A stretch of DNA of 64,000 bases, from assembly GCF_947496995.1 (NCBI RefSeq), contig NZ_CANMFD010000006.1, positions 62,001 to 126,000 on the forward strand, given 5' to 3'. Under the pieces are notes generated by a model that saw nothing but the letters and a program-made list of their open reading frames with translations, was not told the DNA's origin and did no database searches. Below, piece after piece: positions 1 through 10,640 of the stretch (position 1 is the stretch's first letter; each line of letters starts with the position of its first letter). The position numbers and the translations under genes were made by a program. This DNA comes from an uncultured Roseibium sp. Lineage in GTDB: Bacteria; Pseudomonadota; Alphaproteobacteria; Rhizobiales; Stappiaceae.

Positions 1-2
1 AC

Positions 3-473
3 ACGGCCCTACCCGTCGCGGCTCAAGGCACGACGACGGGCGCGACAGGGCTTCCCGTGCCGCGCTTCGTCAGTCTGAAATCGGACCGGGTGAATGTCCG
101 TGTCGGTCCCTCGCGGGATCACGATATCGCCTGGACATTCGTTCAGTCGGGTCTGCCGGTGGAAATCATTCAGGAATTCGAAAACTGGCGCCGGATTCGC
201 GACTGGGAAGGCAAGCAGGGCTGGGTCTTTCATTCGCTTCTGTCCGGTCGGCGAACCGCGCTCGTCACTCCGTGGGAAAAGAGGGATCTTACTCCGCTGC
301 GTGCCCGATCCCGTTCGGACGCAGATATCGTCGCCGAACTTCAACCCTTCGTGCTGACTTCTGTGACGGAATGCGCCGGAGGCTGGTGCCGCGTCAATGG
401 CGAGAATTATGACGGCTGGCTGGACCAGACGAGGCTCTTCGGCGTCTATCCGGATGAGATCGTCGAGGACTGA
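3..473 (+). CDS. SH3-domain protein, 5'-truncated by window edge
   Basis: Frame is open to the window edge (TALPVAAQGTTTGATGLPVPRFVSLKSDRVNVRVGPS...); SH3-like 'VNVRVGPSRDHDIAWTF...GWVFHSLLSGRRTALV' pattern. The provided ORF starts at an internal GTG (57). Confidence 0.8.
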   Translation, partial: TALPVAAQGTTTGATGLPVPRFVSLKSDRVNVRVGPSRDHDIAWTFVQSGLPVEIIQEFENWRRIRDWEGKQGWVFHSLLSGRRTALVTPWEKRDLTPLRARSRSDADIVAELQPFVLTSVTECAGGWCRVNGENYDGWLDQTRLFGVYPDEIVED

Positions 474-558
474 TCCGGTTTTTCGGAAAGAAATGGATTA
501 TCCGGAAAAAAAGGCGGCCAATCGGCCGTCTCTTCAGACTTTTGACAGGCCTTCAATT

Positions 559-606
559 CGTCATCCCGGACGCAGCGTAGCGAAGATCCGGGATCGGTGA
601 GTCTGG
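559..606 (+). repeat. REP-like palindromic repeat copy R1
   Basis: CGTCATCCCGGACGCAGCGTAGCGAAGATCCGGGATCGGTGAG; stem ATCCCGGA(563-570)/TCCGGGAT(587-594). Confidence 0.8.
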
Positions 607-647
607 CAGTGATCTTTAAGAAATCTTCATTTAAAACAATGGTTTGT

Positions 648-690
648 GGCTCTCCGATCCCGACTCGCGTTTCAATTGGCCGGGATGACG
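648..690 (-). repeat. REP-like palindromic repeat copy R2 (inverted relative to R1)
   Basis: GGCTCTCCGATCCCGACTCGCGTTTCAATTGGCCGGGATGACG; reverse complement matches R4 at both ends, with a divergent middle. Confidence 0.8.
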
Positions 691-723
691 GTGGTAAAGC
701 CATGACATCGTCATGAGACTGAA

Positions 724-748
724 AAGGCGGCCAGTCGGCCGCCTTTTG
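724..748. terminator. Bidirectional rho-independent terminator downstream of fabI
   Basis: aaaaggcggcc-agt-cggccgcctttt stem with flanking A/T runs, just past the fabI stop. Confidence 0.75.
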
Positions 749-772
749 CATGCTGTCTAAGTCGCGGAAACT

Positions 773-1585
773 CTAGTCCGCCTTGACTTCCTGAGCCTTG
801 AGTTCGTTCAGCCGCGGCATGGACATGATGTTGTAGCCGCTGTCGACGAAATGCACTTCGCCGGTAACCCCGCCCGAAAGACCGGACAGCAGGTAAAGGC
901 CGGTGCCGCCGATTTCTTCCAGCGAAACCGTCCGGCACATCGGCGAGTTGCGTTTCTGGAAATTGAACATCAGCCGCGCGTCGGACACGCCTGAACCGGC
1001 AAGCGTGCGCACGGGCCCGGCGGAAATCGCGTTGACTCGGATATTCTGTTCGCCGTAGTCGACCGCGAGGTAGCGGACGGAGGATTCCAGCGCCGCTTTT
1101 GCAACACCCATGACATTGTAGTTCGGCATCACCTTGGTGGAGCCGCCATAGGTCAAGGTCACCATGGAGCCGCCATTCGGCATGATGGCGGCAGCGCGTT
1201 TGGCGATCTCCGTGAAGGAAAAGCAGGAGATCAGCATGGTGCGGGAGAAGTTCTCCCGGGTCGTGTCGGCGTATTTGCCACGCAGTTCGGACTTGTCGGA
1301 AAAAGCGATGGCATGCACCAGGAAATCGATGCTGCCCCATTCTTTCTTCAACGTATCGAAGACACTGTCGACGGAGTCGATATCCTCGACATCGCAGGGC
1401 AGCAGAAGCTTCGAGCCGACGGACTCCGCCAACGGTTTCGTGCGCTTCCCGAAGGCTTCGCCCTGATACGTGAAGGCAAGTTCCGCGCCGTGCTCCGAGA
1501 GAGTCTTGGCAATGCCCCAGGCTATGGAATGGTCATTGGCAACGCCCATTATCAGGCCGCGTTTGCCCTTCATCAGTTCGGTCAT
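773..1585 (-). CDS. fabI: Enoyl-[ACP] reductase (NADH)
   Basis: MKGKRGLIMGVANDHSIAWGIAK... and C-terminal domain typical of FabI; sits in fabI-fabB-fabA cluster. Confidence 0.95.
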   Translation of the reverse strand: MTELMKGKRGLIMGVANDHSIAWGIAKTLSEHGAELAFTYQGEAFGKRTKPLAESVGSKLLLPCDVEDIDSVDSVFDTLKKEWGSIDFLVHAIAFSDKSELRGKYADTTRENFSRTMLISCFSFTEIAKRAAAIMPNGGSMVTLTYGGSTKVMPNYNVMGVAKAALESSVRYLAVDYGEQNIRVNAISAGPVRTLAGSGVSDARLMFNFQKRNSPMCRTVSLEEIGGTGLYLLSGLSGGVTGEVHFVDSGYNIMSMPRLNELKAQEVKAD

Positions 1586-1594
1586 ATAAAATCC

Positions 1595-2818
1595 TCAGCC
1601 GTGGTAGCGCGACAGCGCAAGGGAGGCATTGGTGCCGCCGAAGCCGAAGCTGTTGGAGAGCACGGTATCGAGCCCGGCATCGTCAACACGTTCCATGACG
1701 ATCTCGCCCTCCTTGAGCGCCGGATCGAGCTGGGTGATGTTGGCGGACGCCGTGATGAAATCGTTCTGAAGCATGAGCAGGCAGTAGATTGCCTCCTGCA
1801 CGCCCGTCGCACCAAGGCTGTGGCCGGTCAGGGATTTTGTCGAAGAAACCGGAGGCTGGTTTTCACCGAAGACCCGCCGGACGGCTTCTATCTCGCCGAT
1901 ATCGCCCACCGGCGTCGATGTGCCGTGCGAGTTGATGTAATCCACCTTGCGGTCGCCCAGGGTCTGGATGGCAAGGCGCATGCAGCGCTCGCCGCCTTCG
2001 CCGCTTGGAGCGACCATGTCATATCCGTCGGAATTGGCGGCGTAGCCGGTCACTTCGGCATAAATCTTGGCGCCGCGCGCCTTGGCGTGTTCCAGCTCTT
2101 CCAGAACGACGACTCCGCCACCACCGGCGATGACGAAACCGTCGCGGGTGGCGTCATAGGCACGTGCTGCCGTCTGGGGAGTGTCGTTGTATTTGGAGGA
2201 CATGGCGCCCATGGCGTCGAACAGACAGGACAGGGTCCAATCCAGTTCCTCGCCGCCGCCGGCGAACATCACGTCCTGCTTGCCGAACTGGATCTGCTCC
2301 GTCGCCGCGCCGATGCAATGGGCCGATGTGGAACAGGCCGAGGTGATGGAATAGTTGATACCCTTGATCTTGAAGGGCGTCGCAAGGCAGGCCGAGTTGG
2401 TGGAACTCATGCCGCGGGTCACCATGAACGGGCCCATGCGCTTCGGTGCGCCCTTTTCCAGAACGATCTGATGTGCCTGAAACAGGTTTTTGGTGGACGG
2501 TCCGCCCGAGCCCATGATCAGGCCGGTGCGCACGTTGGAGACATCCGTCTCCTCCAGACCGCTGTCGGCGATGGCCTGCTGCATGGCAATATAGTTATAG
2601 GCCGCGCCGTCGCCCATGAAACGAAGCTGGCGCTTGTCGACCAGCGAGGGGATGTCGATATCCGGTTTGCCGTGAACCTGGCTGCGGAAACCGTGTTCTG
2701 CATAGTCGGGGGCAAAACTGATGCCGGACTTGCCTTCACGCAGGCTCGACAGCACTTCTTCAACGTTCGATCCGATGGACGAAACGATTCCCATACCGGT
2801 GACGACAACGCGTCTCAT
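1595..2818 (-). CDS. fabB: Beta-ketoacyl-ACP synthase I
   Basis: [18 protein letters not shown]..., [13 protein letters not shown] active-site Cys, [12 protein letters not shown] motif. Confidence 0.95.
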   Translation of the reverse strand: MRRVVVTGMGIVSSIGSNVEEVLSSLREGKSGISFAPDYAEHGFRSQVHGKPDIDIPSLVDKRQLRFMGDGAAYNYIAMQQAIADSGLEETDVSNVRTGLIMGSGGPSTKNLFQAHQIVLEKGAPKRMGPFMVTRGMSSTNSACLATPFKIKGINYSITSACSTSAHCIGAATEQIQFGKQDVMFAGGGEELDWTLSCLFDAMGAMSSKYNDTPQTAARAYDATRDGFVIAGGGGVVVLEELEHAKARGAKIYAEVTGYAANSDGYDMVAPSGEGGERCMRLAIQTLGDRKVDYINSHGTSTPVGDIGEIEAVRRVFGENQPPVSSTKSLTGHSLGATGVQEAIYCLLMLQNDFITASANITQLDPALKEGEIVMERVDDAGLDTVLSNSFGFGGTNASLALSRYHG

Positions 2819-3052
2819 TGCGGTCTCCTACCTTCTTGCTCTGGATCGGCCTGCTTTCGCATGATGGCACGCGAAGCCGGTACGCCAATCGGAATTGATG
2901 TGCCGGTGACCCCGGCACGACAGACTCGACCAACCCGGTTGCCTTCATTCTTTCTGTCGAAGGCGATCAGGTTGATCAGGATAATGCGCAAACCGGCGCT
3001 TCCAAGAACAAAGAAGCACCGGTTTGTAAGAAAACCTGCAAATTGAAGGCTA

Positions 3053-3559
3053 TCAGGACTTCGCCAGGCCCACGCGCAGGTCGGTCGCCTTGTAGATCAG
3101 TTCGCCGTCGGCCTTCAGCCAGCCGTCCGCGGTGCCGAGCACCAGCCGGCCCTTCATGATGCGTTTGAAATCGATACCGTATTCAACCAGCTTCACGTCG
3201 GGAGTGACCATGCCCTTGAACTTGATTTCACCGGTCGACAGAGCCATGCCCTTGCCTTCGAGACCCAGCCAGCCGAGAAAGAAACCGGTCAGTTGCCACA
3301 TGGCGTCGAGACCGAGGCAGCCCGGCATGATCGGGTTGCCCTGAAAATGGCAGGGAAAGAACCAGAGGTCCGGCTTGATGTCGAATTCGGCGCGGGCATA
3401 TCCCTTGTCGAACTCGCCGCCGGTTTCGGAAATCTCCGTAATCCGGTCGAACATCAGCATCGGCGGCAGCGGAAGCTGCGCATTTCCCGGGCCAAACAGT
3501 TCGCCTCGGCCACAGGCAAGAAGGTCTTCGTAATCGTAGCTGGAGCGGCGCTCGGTCAT
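3053..3559 (-). CDS. fabA: 3-hydroxydecanoyl-[ACP] dehydratase/isomerase
   Basis: [27 protein letters not shown] is the FabA signature; adjacent to fabB. Confidence 0.96.
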   Translation of the reverse strand: MTERRSSYDYEDLLACGRGELFGPGNAQLPLPPMLMFDRITEISETGGEFDKGYARAEFDIKPDLWFFPCHFQGNPIMPGCLGLDAMWQLTGFFLGWLGLEGKGMALSTGEIKFKGMVTPDVKLVEYGIDFKRIMKGRLVLGTADGWLKADGELIYKATDLRVGLAKS

Positions 3560-3902
3560 ACAAGGTCCGTTTTTTTGTTTCCTGCCCAGGGACCTCCCGA
3601 AGGCGGAACGGGTTTGTTTTTTGTCATTTGAGGCGCCTTCCTAACACAGGGGAACCTCGACCGAAAGATCTCACTTGGCCGAACTTGCTAGCTTTTCCGG
3701 GACATATTTTAAGATTTTTGTCTCATGACAATGCAGATGGGGACACAGGTCCGTATTTCAACGCGGTGTTTAAAACTTGCATCTCAAGTACAAGAAATGG
3801 CAGATATAGGGTGATGTCTGGCAAGTCGGCGGTTTGAACGGTCGACCCAGGCCTTGAAATTGCTGTTTAGAAACGCGACCTTGGATTTGGATGTACAAAG
3901 GA

Positions 3903-4334
3903 ATGGCGACGCATATGGCGACGGAAACTGCCGGGAAGAACGTGACCGACATTCTGCGGACCGCAGGTCTGCGGCCGACGCGCCAGCGTGTTTCCCTGGC
4001 CGAGCTGCTCTATTCCAAGGGTGACCGTCACATCTCCGCGGAACTTCTGCATGAGGAAGCCGTCGAGGCGAGTGTCCCCGTGTCCCTCGCCACCGTCTAC
4101 AACACCCTGCACCAGTTCACCGAGGCCGGCCTTCTGCGCGAAGTCGCGATCGACGGCAACAAGACCTATTTCGACACCAATGTGTCCGAACATCACCACT
4201 TCTTCATCGAAGGCGAAAACCGGGTGATCGATATTCCGGGCGAAGGCGTCGGCATCGGTCGTCTTCCCGAAGCGCCGGCCGGCATGGAAGTCGTGCGGGT
4301 CGATGTGGTCGTGCGGGTCCGCGAAAAGCAATAG
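3903..4334 (+). CDS. irr: Iron response regulator, Fur family
   Basis: LRPTRQRVSLAELL...EHHHFFIEGENRVIDIPGEG; HHH motif and irr/fabA divergent synteny are typical of alphaproteobacteria. ORF begins at 3891; ATG at 3903 preferred. Confidence 0.9.
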   Translation: MATHMATETAGKNVTDILRTAGLRPTRQRVSLAELLYSKGDRHISAELLHEEAVEASVPVSLATVYNTLHQFTEAGLLREVAIDGNKTYFDTNVSEHHHFFIEGENRVIDIPGEGVGIGRLPEAPAGMEVVRVDVVVRVREKQ

Positions 4335-4354
4335 TCCGGGGACGGTCTCCGGTT

Positions 4355-4876
4355 CTAGCCAAGTCCGCTTTCGACGTATCTCAATTTCCAGACATAATAG
4401 TCCGACGTCTCACCGATCTCGCTGAGATGACGCTGGCCGTCAGCCTCAAAGCCTATTTTCAGCAGCAGATTGGCCGAACGCGTGTTTTCCGGATGCGTGA
4501 TGGCGCACAGGGTGCGCAGTTTCAGGTCTTTCTGCGAGAAATCGAGTACCGCCTGGCCGGCTTCCCGTCCGAAGCCCTGGCCGCGAAACCCCTCGCGGAA
4601 CGCAAAGCCGAGATCCGGGTACTTGAGTTCGTTGCGGACCACGAGCCCGCACACCCCGATCGGCTCCCCCGTCTCTTTCAGTTCCACCAGCCAGAGCCCG
4701 ACGCCGTGGGCGGCGAAGCGGGCAAGCGATTTGCCCTTGATGTATTGCACCGCCTGGTCGGTCGTCCGAATGCCGGCATCCGAAATGAAAAGGATGTAGT
4801 CCGGCTCGTTCATGAGGTTCAGATAAAATTCGGCGTCGCTGGCGGAAGGCAGCCGGAAGCGCAGCCGCTCGCTCAT
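4355..4876 (-). CDS. GNAT family N-acetyltransferase (RimJ/RimL-like)
   Basis: MSERLRFRLPSASDAEFYLNLMNEP...FREGFRGQGFGREAGQAVLDF; start moved to the internal ATG at 4876. Confidence 0.85.
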   Translation of the reverse strand: MSERLRFRLPSASDAEFYLNLMNEPDYILFISDAGIRTTDQAVQYIKGKSLARFAAHGVGLWLVELKETGEPIGVCGLVVRNELKYPDLGFAFREGFRGQGFGREAGQAVLDFSQKDLKLRTLCAITHPENTRSANLLLKIGFEADGQRHLSEIGETSDYYVWKLRYVESGLG

Positions 4877-4899
4877 TGGAAAAGGACCCAGGGGAAAGC

Positions 4900-5709
4900 T
4901 CAAGCGGCGGTATCCTTGTCGATCAGGGCCTTCGTGCGCAGTGCGATCGCGGGAATCGCATCGAATTTTTCCTTCTCGGTGCTTTTGCACAGATCGTAAA
5001 TGACGCAGCGCCGGCACTCGGGCTTGCGGGCCTTGCAGATGTAGCGGCCATGCAGGATCAGCCAGTGATGGGCATGCAGCGCGAATTCCGGCGGCACCAC
5101 CTTTTCCATCGCCTTTTCGACATCGAGCGGTGTTTTTCCCGGCGCGATGCCGATCCGGTTGCCGAGGCGGAACAGGTGTGTGTCGACGGCAATCGTCGGA
5201 TGGCCGAAATAGATGTTCAGAACCACATTCGCCGTTTTCCGGCCGACGCCGGGCAGCTTTTCAAGCGCCTCGCGGTCGTCGGGCACTTCCCCGCCATGGT
5301 CGCGGATAAGCTGTTGGGAAAGAAGAATGACATTCTTGGCCTTGGTCTTGTAGAGGCCGATCGACTTGATCTCCTCGCGCAGGAGGTCCTCGCCGAGGGC
5401 CAGCATCTTTTCCGGCGTGTCCGCGATCTCGAACAGGTGCCGTGTCGCCCTGTTCACGCCGACATCGGTCGCCTGGGCGGACAGAACGACAGCCACCAGC
5501 AGCGTGAAGGCGTTGACGTAGTTCAGTTCGCCTTTCGGCTCGGGATTGTCCGCGTGGAACCTCTGGAAGATCGCATATGTCTCGGCCTTGCTGTAGCGAG
5601 ACCGCTTCAGCACCCTGCCGGGATTGTCGACAGAAGGCGAGCGGGACTTCGCGGATTTGGCGGAACGCCTGGATCCCTTTCCGGAGATTGTGCTCTTTGC
5701 TTGCGTCAT
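4900..5709 (-). CDS. nth: Endonuclease III
   Basis: HhH-GPD LPGVGRKTANVVLN...DTHLFRLGNRIG and C-terminal CX6CX2CX5C iron-sulfur motif; start at 5709 avoids overlap with the divergent gene. Confidence 0.95.
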   Translation of the reverse strand: MTQAKSTISGKGSRRSAKSAKSRSPSVDNPGRVLKRSRYSKAETYAIFQRFHADNPEPKGELNYVNAFTLLVAVVLSAQATDVGVNRATRHLFEIADTPEKMLALGEDLLREEIKSIGLYKTKAKNVILLSQQLIRDHGGEVPDDREALEKLPGVGRKTANVVLNIYFGHPTIAVDTHLFRLGNRIGIAPGKTPLDVEKAMEKVVPPEFALHAHHWLILHGRYICKARKPECRRCVIYDLCKSTEKEKFDAIPAIALRTKALIDKDTAA

Positions 5710-5731
5710 AATCACTCTATAATCTGAGCGC

Positions 5732-6253
5732 ATGAGCGAGAACAATCTGAAACCCGATAAAAATGACGATTTGTCCGGGACGGACAAGCCGTTCTTTTCC
5801 GCAGTGCTCACGCCTTACCGGTCTCTGGGTTCGAACGGCTTTCTGGTCCTGATGCTGTGTTTCGGGGCTATCAGTTTCGTGTCCGGCGTTCTGTTCTGGC
5901 GCATTGGTGCCTGGCCTGTCTTCGGCTTTTTCGGCCTGGACGTGGCGATCCTCTGGTTTGCCTTCCGGATGAACTACCGCTCCGCACGGGTCTACGAGGA
6001 AGTCGTGGTCTCCCGCCATGAAATTTCCATCCGCAAGGTCGGTCCCGGCAAGACTTATCAGGAATACTGCTTCAATCCCGTCTGGGTGCGGCTCACCGTC
6101 AAGCGGATCGAAGATGAAGGCGTCGTGAAAATCTGTCTGACGAGCCGCGGGGAATCTGTGGATCTCGGCAATTTCCTGAACCCGGACGACCGGACCAGTT
6201 TCGCCGGAGCCATTGCGAACGCCCTGGCGGTGGCAAAGGCGGGCGGTGTCTGA
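5732..6253 (+). CDS. DUF2244 membrane protein
   Basis: Two hydrophobic helices, FRMNYRSARVYEEVVVS, divergent from nth as in related genomes. Confidence 0.8.
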   Translation: MSENNLKPDKNDDLSGTDKPFFSAVLTPYRSLGSNGFLVLMLCFGAISFVSGVLFWRIGAWPVFGFFGLDVAILWFAFRMNYRSARVYEEVVVSRHEISIRKVGPGKTYQEYCFNPVWVRLTVKRIEDEGVVKICLTSRGESVDLGNFLNPDDRTSFAGAIANALAVAKAGGV

Positions 6254-7441
6254 CTAACCGCCAACCGCGCTATCTTTCGGGCGAACCTTGAGCGTCGCAA
6301 GCAACACGACCAGGGCTGCGAAGGAGGTAAATGCCGCCGCGTAGAGAACGGTCCGGAAGTCGGTGGCGCTGGCTATGAAACCCATGGAAACGCTGCCGAT
6401 CATGCCTCCGAGAAACAGGCTGTTCATATAGATCGCGGTTGCGCGACCGGGCCGGTCCGGTGCGAAACTTTGCACGAAACTGATCGCCACTCCGGCAAAC
6501 AGCCCGTAATACATACCCTCCAGCACCGAAATCGTCAGCGCCTGCCAGACAGCCGTGACTTGGGCGAACAGCAGCATGCTTGCGGCCGCAAGACAGGCCG
6601 CGAGCAGGAGCACCTGACGGATGCCGATGCGTTCCGCCAGCCGGACGGAACCGAAAATGACGAACACCTCCACGAGGCATTTGACGGAAAGCGACAGGCC
6701 GGGGGTCGCGCCGGGCAGGCCGGTTTCCCGCACGAAGAACAGCGGCATGGCGGATACGAACAGGGAGTTGGTGATCACGAAGCCCATGCAGATAAACCCG
6801 GCGACCAGAAGTCCCCAGTTGACCGGATCGCCGTTGCTGTTGGTCTTTCTTTCCTTCTCCGATTTGAACCCCCTCGGCACGGCGATATGCCAGAGCGCCA
6901 GATAGGTCAGCCCGACCCCGAGCGCACAGATAAAGGCTGTCTGGAAACCGAATTGCGCGACCAGCGCGAAGGAAACTGCCGGGCCGATCATCCACGCCAG
7001 GGAAACGGTCATGCGCTGCCAGGAATTGATGCGGGTGATATCCAGGTTTCGTCTTTCGGCATTCAGACGCCCGAACGTGAAAATGATGCCGGCCCCCATG
7101 TTGGCGACACCCATCAACGGAGCGACGGTCACGACCAGCATGAAAAAGCTGGACGTCTGCGTCAGCAGCGTCGTCACCGCCACAAAGGCGCCGACGGATA
7201 CCAGGAGCAGGCTCCTGACCGGAAACCCGTGATCCAGACGCTCTCCGGCCCAGCGGTTCGCGACCAGCGTCAGAGACAGGACCAGGCTGGTGTAAAGACC
7301 GATCTGCCAGGGTTCCGCACCAAGCCCTTCCACGATGAAAAAGCTCATCAGCGGAACGAGCGCGGAAGTTCCGAGGCTGTTCGTGAACTGCAGCAGGAGG
7401 ATCAGGATCTCCTGGCGGTGCAGTTGAGCGAATGAGAACAT
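6254..7441 (-). CDS. MFS transporter
   Basis: About 12 hydrophobic segments; start MFSFAQLHRQEILILLLQF at 7441. Confidence 0.8.
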   Translation of the reverse strand: MFSFAQLHRQEILILLLQFTNSLGTSALVPLMSFFIVEGLGAEPWQIGLYTSLVLSLTLVANRWAGERLDHGFPVRSLLLVSVGAFVAVTTLLTQTSSFFMLVVTVAPLMGVANMGAGIIFTFGRLNAERRNLDITRINSWQRMTVSLAWMIGPAVSFALVAQFGFQTAFICALGVGLTYLALWHIAVPRGFKSEKERKTNSNGDPVNWGLLVAGFICMGFVITNSLFVSAMPLFFVRETGLPGATPGLSLSVKCLVEVFVIFGSVRLAERIGIRQVLLLAACLAAASMLLFAQVTAVWQALTISVLEGMYYGLFAGVAISFVQSFAPDRPGRATAIYMNSLFLGGMIGSVSMGFIASATDFRTVLYAAAFTSFAALVVLLATLKVRPKDSAVGG

Positions 7442-7669
7442 GAAGAAATGAGCCAGGTGGATAAGGAGCAGGCCGAATGCTTCCGGCCTTGGACGGTAAT
7501 CAGGTCTTCTCGAAGGGCAGGGCAAAAAGCCGTTCGCAGTAGCAAACGGGCGGAAGCGCAAACCGGAAACGAATTCAGGGGGCAGTCTGCCGGGAATACT
7601 GCCAGTTGAATGAATTTGCCGTCAAGTGGCAACAGCGGCGGTGTCTTTCACACCGGGAAACATCGCCGC

Positions 7670-10390
7670 TCAGGCTGGTTTCTTTCCGCTGAGAGCCTTC
7701 AGCCTGTACAGCGCTTCCAGGGCTTCCCGTGGTGTCATGTCGTCAGGATCGATGTCGCGGAGGGAGTCCAGAACGGGATCCGGTTCGGCGGAAGCAGCCG
7801 CAGTCGCCACAGGCGCCAGGTTGGCGAAGAGCGGTAATTCGTCGATCAGGCTTTCGGCGGGAGATCCGCGGTCCTGCTCTTCCAGCTGGCTCAGAACCTG
7901 TCTGGACCGTTCGACCACCATGGCTGGAAGACCGGCGAGCTTGGCGACCTGGATGCCGTAGGACCGGTCGGCGGCCCCCGGCACGATTTCGTGCAGGAAG
8001 ATGACGTCGCCGTTCCATTCTTTCACCGAAACGGTGGCATTGGACAGCCGCTCGAGTCTGGCCGAAAGAGCCGTAAGCTCGTGATAATGAGTTGCGAACA
8101 GGGCTCGGGACCTGTTGACCTCGTGCAGGTGCTCGATGGTAGCCCAGGCGATGGACAGGCCGTCGAAGGTTGCCGTCCCCCGGCCGATCTCGTCCAGAAT
8201 GACCAGCGACCGGTCGCCGGCCTGGTTGAGGATGGCGGCCGTCTCGACCATTTCCACCATGAAGGTTGAGCGGCCGCGGGCAAGGTCGTCGGCGGCTCCG
8301 ACACGCGAAAACAGCCGGTCAACGACGCCGATATGCGCTTCGGCAGCCGGTACGAACGCTCCCATCTGTGCCATGACGGCAATCAGCGCATTCTGGCGCA
8401 GAAAGGTTGATTTACCGGCCATGTTCGGGCCGGTTATCAACCAGATATGACCGGTATCGCCGTCCTTGTCGGGACCGAGACTGGCGTCATTGGCGACAAA
8501 GCTGTCACTGCCGGTTTTTTTCAGGGCCCGTTCCACGACGGGGTGGCGCCCGCCCTTGATTTCAAAGGCCCTGCTGTCGTCGACGGTCGGGCGAACATGG
8601 TTTTCTTCCTGGGCGAGCTTCGCCAGCGCTGCCGAGACATCCAGAACACCGAGACCCTGCGCGGCCGCCTTGATCGTCTCGCCCGCGTTGATGATTGCCT
8701 GCGCCAGCCGGTCGAAAATCTCCAACTCGATGGCGAGCGAGCGTTCACCGGCGCTGGCGATCTTCGATTCCAGTTCCGCCAGTTCCGTCGTCGTGAAGCG
8801 CATCGCCCCCGCCATGGTCTGGCGGTGAATGAACCGCCCCGGATCCGCGGTCATTTTTTCGGTCTGCGCCGAGGGAGCTTCGATGAACCAGCCGAGCACG
8901 TTGTTATGCTTGATCTTCAGGGATCTGAGGCCGAGTTCTTCCGCATAGCTGGCCTGGAGCCTGGCAATCACCTTGCGGCTCTCATCGCGCAGGGCGCGCA
9001 GTTCATCGAGATCGGCATTGAAGCCGGTGGCGATGAAATTGCCGTCCCGTTTCAAAAGAGGCGGATCTTCCTTGATCGCGGAAACCAGTTCGACGCCCAG
9101 ATCATGCGGCGCGCGCTCCAGGCTGGCGCGGGCCGCGGCGATTTCCGCCGGGATGGCGTCCGCGGCCGCCCCGGTCTGAGCGAGCACCATGCGGGACGCC
9201 GCCAGCCCCTGGGCAATGGCGAGAATGTCACGCGGCCCGCCCCGGTTCAGCGCGATGCGGGAAAGCGCCCGGGCCATGTCCGGCGCGCCCTTCAGCGTCC
9301 GGCGCAAATCTTCGCGCATGATTTCGTGGTCGAGGAAGAAGGCGACGGCGTCGTGACGGCGGTTTATGGCGTCCACATTGACCAGCGGCCCGGCAAGGCG
9401 GCTGGCAAGAAGCCGCGACCCGCCACCGGTGACGGTTCGGTCGATCGTGGCAAGCAGGGACCCCTGCTTCTCTCCGGAAAGCGTCCGTGAAAGTTCGAGG
9501 TTTGCGCGTGTCGCCGGATCGATGAGCATGCGGCCCGCCCCGGCCTCGCGTACCGGCGGATCGAGAGGCGGGCGTTCTCCAAGCTGGGTTTTTTCGATAT
9601 AGGCCAGAATGCCGGCAGCGGCCGCAAGCTCGGCCCGGCTGAAGGTGCCGAACCCGTCCAGCGTCTTCACGCCGAAATAGTGCCCCAGCCGGTCGGTGGC
9701 GGTCGAACTGTCGAAAAAGGCGCGCGGCACCGGCGACAGCGCCCCGCCGAGCTGTTCGACGATCTGGCGCAGCTCGGTTTCCTGCAGCAGATTGTCCGGC
9801 AGCACAAGCTCGCGCGGCGACACCTGCGCCAGATCGGCGGCAAGGCGCTGATGATCGGTTTCGGAAACCTGGAATGACCCGGTCGACATGTCGATCCAGG
9901 CAAGGCCGTAAACCGCATCGCCCTCCAGCGAGCCGCCTTTCAGACGGGTCAGCGCCATCAGGTAATTGTTTGCGCCCGCATCGAGCAGCCGTTCCTCGGT
10001 CAAGGTGCCGGGCGTCACCAGACGGACCACGTCCCGCCGGACCACGGATTTGGAACCGCGCTTTTTGGCTTCCGCCGGGTTCTCGGTCTGCTCGCAAACC
10101 GACACCCGGTGACCCTTGGCGATCAATTTCTGCAGGTAATCGTCGGCGGCGTGAACCGGCACGCCGCACATGGGGATGTCCTCGCCCTGATGCTTGCCGC
10201 GTTTGGTCAGCGTGATGCCCAGCGACTGCGAGGCGATTTCGGCATCTTCGAAGAACAGCTCGTAAAAGTCCCCCATCCGGTAGAACAGCAGGCTGTCCGG
10301 ATTGGCGGTCTTGATCTCGATGTACTGGGCCATCATCGGCGTGACCTTGGCGTCCGCCGGGGCTGGTTGCTGCGCGCTCCGTCCACTCAT
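7670..10390 (-). CDS. mutS: DNA mismatch repair ATPase MutS
   Basis: [47 protein letters not shown] Walker [21 protein letters not shown]. Confidence 0.98.
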   Translation of the reverse strand: MSGRSAQQPAPADAKVTPMMAQYIEIKTANPDSLLFYRMGDFYELFFEDAEIASQSLGITLTKRGKHQGEDIPMCGVPVHAADDYLQKLIAKGHRVSVCEQTENPAEAKKRGSKSVVRRDVVRLVTPGTLTEERLLDAGANNYLMALTRLKGGSLEGDAVYGLAWIDMSTGSFQVSETDHQRLAADLAQVSPRELVLPDNLLQETELRQIVEQLGGALSPVPRAFFDSSTATDRLGHYFGVKTLDGFGTFSRAELAAAAGILAYIEKTQLGERPPLDPPVREAGAGRMLIDPATRANLELSRTLSGEKQGSLLATIDRTVTGGGSRLLASRLAGPLVNVDAINRRHDAVAFFLDHEIMREDLRRTLKGAPDMARALSRIALNRGGPRDILAIAQGLAASRMVLAQTGAAADAIPAEIAAARASLERAPHDLGVELVSAIKEDPPLLKRDGNFIATGFNADLDELRALRDESRKVIARLQASYAEELGLRSLKIKHNNVLGWFIEAPSAQTEKMTADPGRFIHRQTMAGAMRFTTTELAELESKIASAGERSLAIELEIFDRLAQAIINAGETIKAAAQGLGVLDVSAALAKLAQEENHVRPTVDDSRAFEIKGGRHPVVERALKKTGSDSFVANDASLGPDKDGDTGHIWLITGPNMAGKSTFLRQNALIAVMAQMGAFVPAAEAHIGVVDRLFSRVGAADDLARGRSTFMVEMVETAAILNQAGDRSLVILDEIGRGTATFDGLSIAWATIEHLHEVNRSRALFATHYHELTALSARLERLSNATVSVKEWNGDVIFLHEIVPGAADRSYGIQVAKLAGLPAMVVERSRQVLSQLEEQDRGSPAESLIDELPLFANLAPVATAAASAEPDPVLDSLRDIDPDDMTPREALEALYRLKALSGKKPA

Positions 10391-10640
10391 GCCTGATACC
10401 TAAATCAACCGGCTTTCAAGGGAAAGCACCTCGATGCGGTTAACTTCATCGATCCAAAGGAGAAAGCGCCTTGTGTCCGTTTTCGGCCGCGCCCGCGCGG
10501 TTTCGGCGCTTGCCGCACACCTTGTGCGAACCTCATTATGCAAAGAGGCTACCGTGTCGCGGGTTGAGGGTTCAATTTCCAGCGGATAAGGTCAGGCGCC
10601 CGCCACCAAGAGCGGGTCTTCTAGAGGAACCGCCCGCATT

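Larger units (their letters stand above)
507..749. repeat. Nested imperfect palindrome between the SH3 gene and fabI
   Basis: Outer arms 507-546 and 710-749 are inverted (about 30/40 matches, each containing a GGCGGCC..GGCC(G) hairpin); inner arms are the REP-like repeats at 559-606 and 648-690. Confidence 0.7.

Noticed and set aside
1313-3046. 577-aa ORF on + strand
   Set aside because: Antisense across fabI and fabB; no recognisable domain.
4876-5727. 283-aa ORF on + strand
   Set aside because: Antisense to nth, which carries HhH-GPD and FeS motifs.
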